From NCBI GenBank assembly GCA_020426085.1, contig JAGQQP010000298.1, positions 1 to 5,736 on the forward strand: a stretch of 5,736 nucleotides of DNA. Direction: 5' to 3'. Shown piece after piece: positions 5,073 to 5,736 of this stretch. The translations under genes were made by a program, and so were the position numbers. Numbering within the stretch: position 1 is the stretch's first letter; every line of letters begins with the position of its first letter. The notes under the pieces are model-generated. The model saw only the letters and a list, made by a program, of their open reading frames with translations. It was not told where the DNA came from and searched no databases. This DNA is from Planctomycetaceae bacterium. GTDB taxonomy: Bacteria > Planctomycetota > Planctomycetia > Planctomycetales > Planctomycetaceae.

Positions 5073-5735
5073 TTATGTCCCCCGATAGCTGCGGATCGCA
5101 GAAAACACGAAAGCAGGGATCAGTATCAGATAGATCATCTCTGATTCACGCCACCAAATGAATCCTGCTAACCCTGTCGCGGTGATCCAAACCCCTGTCA
5201 CAAACCGTTCCCAGTGAGTGAGAGGCATGTCAGGATCAATGCTGTGCCGCCGGACTTCCGAAAACGGTTCCCATTTCTCCTGTTTTTCAACAGGCACCGC
5301 TTCGCGCAGAAACACAATGATTGCATGTTGATCTTTTCGCTTGAAATGATCCAGATTGATTCTGAGCTTGTCGGTCGGTGAGTTCAGAATAATCTCGTCT
5401 GACATCGATAACCAGTTGAGATCTGTGATTTCATCCAGCAAAAGCGTATGCGTTTCAGGACCTGTCACCTGCGTAATTACCTGCGGCGAGAGCGTCAGCT
5501 GAAACCGTCGCCAGAAAGCCAGTGCCGGCAAGATCCCTGATGCTGTCAACAGGGTCATCAAGGCACTCCCGGCTAAAGCTGCGAGCACCGATTTACTGGT
5601 GTAACTGCCCGTTTTTAAGTAGAAATAATTGGCCAGAAAAATACCGGCACCCACCCAGAAGACCATCACCACAACAGGCACCAAAATAAACCAGGGTTTG
5701 GCTCGATAGCTCTGGTCTGAAATGACTTCACTCAT
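5073..5735 (-). CDS. Unrecognised membrane protein, paralogue of the 4086-4799 gene
   Basis: Complete 220-residue frame from the ATG at 5735, one base from the window edge, so its ribosome site and promoter are not visible. Predicted helices lie at 14-38, 49-74, 178-195 and 198-214. A soluble region of about 100 residues (76-176) lies between the pairs and, from WRR at 75-77 and the basic C-terminus, faces the cytoplasm. DEIT at 101-104, W108, the RINLDHF segment (125-131) and W155 match the downstream paralogue. The two are the same family, well diverged, consistent with an old tandem duplication. The family is not one I recognise. Alternating hydrophobic residues at about 78-130 suggest a beta-rich fold, perhaps PH-like. 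It may be the first gene of a unit ending in the SGNH hydrolase. Confidence 0.8.
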   Translation of the reverse strand: MSEVISDQSYRAKPWFILVPVVVMVFWVGAGIFLANYFYLKTGSYTSKSVLAALAGSALMTLLTASGILPALAFWRRFQLTLSPQVITQVTGPETHTLLLDEITDLNWLSMSDEIILNSPTDKLRINLDHFKRKDQHAIIVFLREAVPVEKQEKWEPFSEVRRHSIDPDMPLTHWERFVTGVWITATGLAGFIWWRESEMIYLILIPAFVFSAIRSYRGT

Positions 5736-5736
5736 G

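Overview
The window looks like chromosomal DNA of a planctomycete, most likely a Gimesia/Rubinisphaera-type organism. This rests on moderate G+C, loosely packed genes with long spacers, weak or absent Shine-Dalgarno sites, family-less membrane proteins and short palindromic intergenic motifs. It is an inference from style, not from a marker gene. No rRNA, tRNA, CRISPR array, integrase or transposase was seen.

Layout: (1) 1-1295, minus strand: the N-terminal part of an MFS transporter of the anion:cation symporter type. It runs off the left edge and carries an insert of about 200 residues, partly alanine-rich, between TM5 and TM6. (2) 1296-1903: a spacer of about 600 bases between divergent genes. 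It holds candidate promoters, a nested stem-loop, a short perfect inverted repeat and an unusual 11-bp-phased repeat tract. (3) 1904-3034, plus strand: a complete zinc-dependent medium-chain alcohol dehydrogenase with both zinc sites and an NAD-type Rossmann motif. (4) 3035-3213: a convergent spacer with a GC-rich hairpin. (5) 3214-4068, minus: an SGNH/GDSL hydrolase behind four predicted membrane helices. (6) 4086-4799 and (7) 5073-5735, minus: two diverged paralogues of an unrecognised membrane family (two TM, soluble domain, two TM). The roughly 270-base gap between them holds a 79-bp element with 8-bp inverted ends and a separate 19-bp palindrome.

Working together: the two paralogues and the SGNH hydrolase share one strand, and the last two are 17 bases apart, so 5735 to 3214 may be one transcription unit. 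By the positive-inside rule the paralogues keep their soluble domain in the cytoplasm, while the hydrolase domain should face the periplasm. A role in envelope or lipid metabolism is possible but unproven. The dehydrogenase and the transporter diverge from a shared regulatory region; no shared substrate can be named.

The least ordinary signals are the periplasmic insert in the transporter, the phased repeat tract, the tandem paralogue pair and the 79-bp inverted-repeat element. No complete new defence or mobile system is visible.
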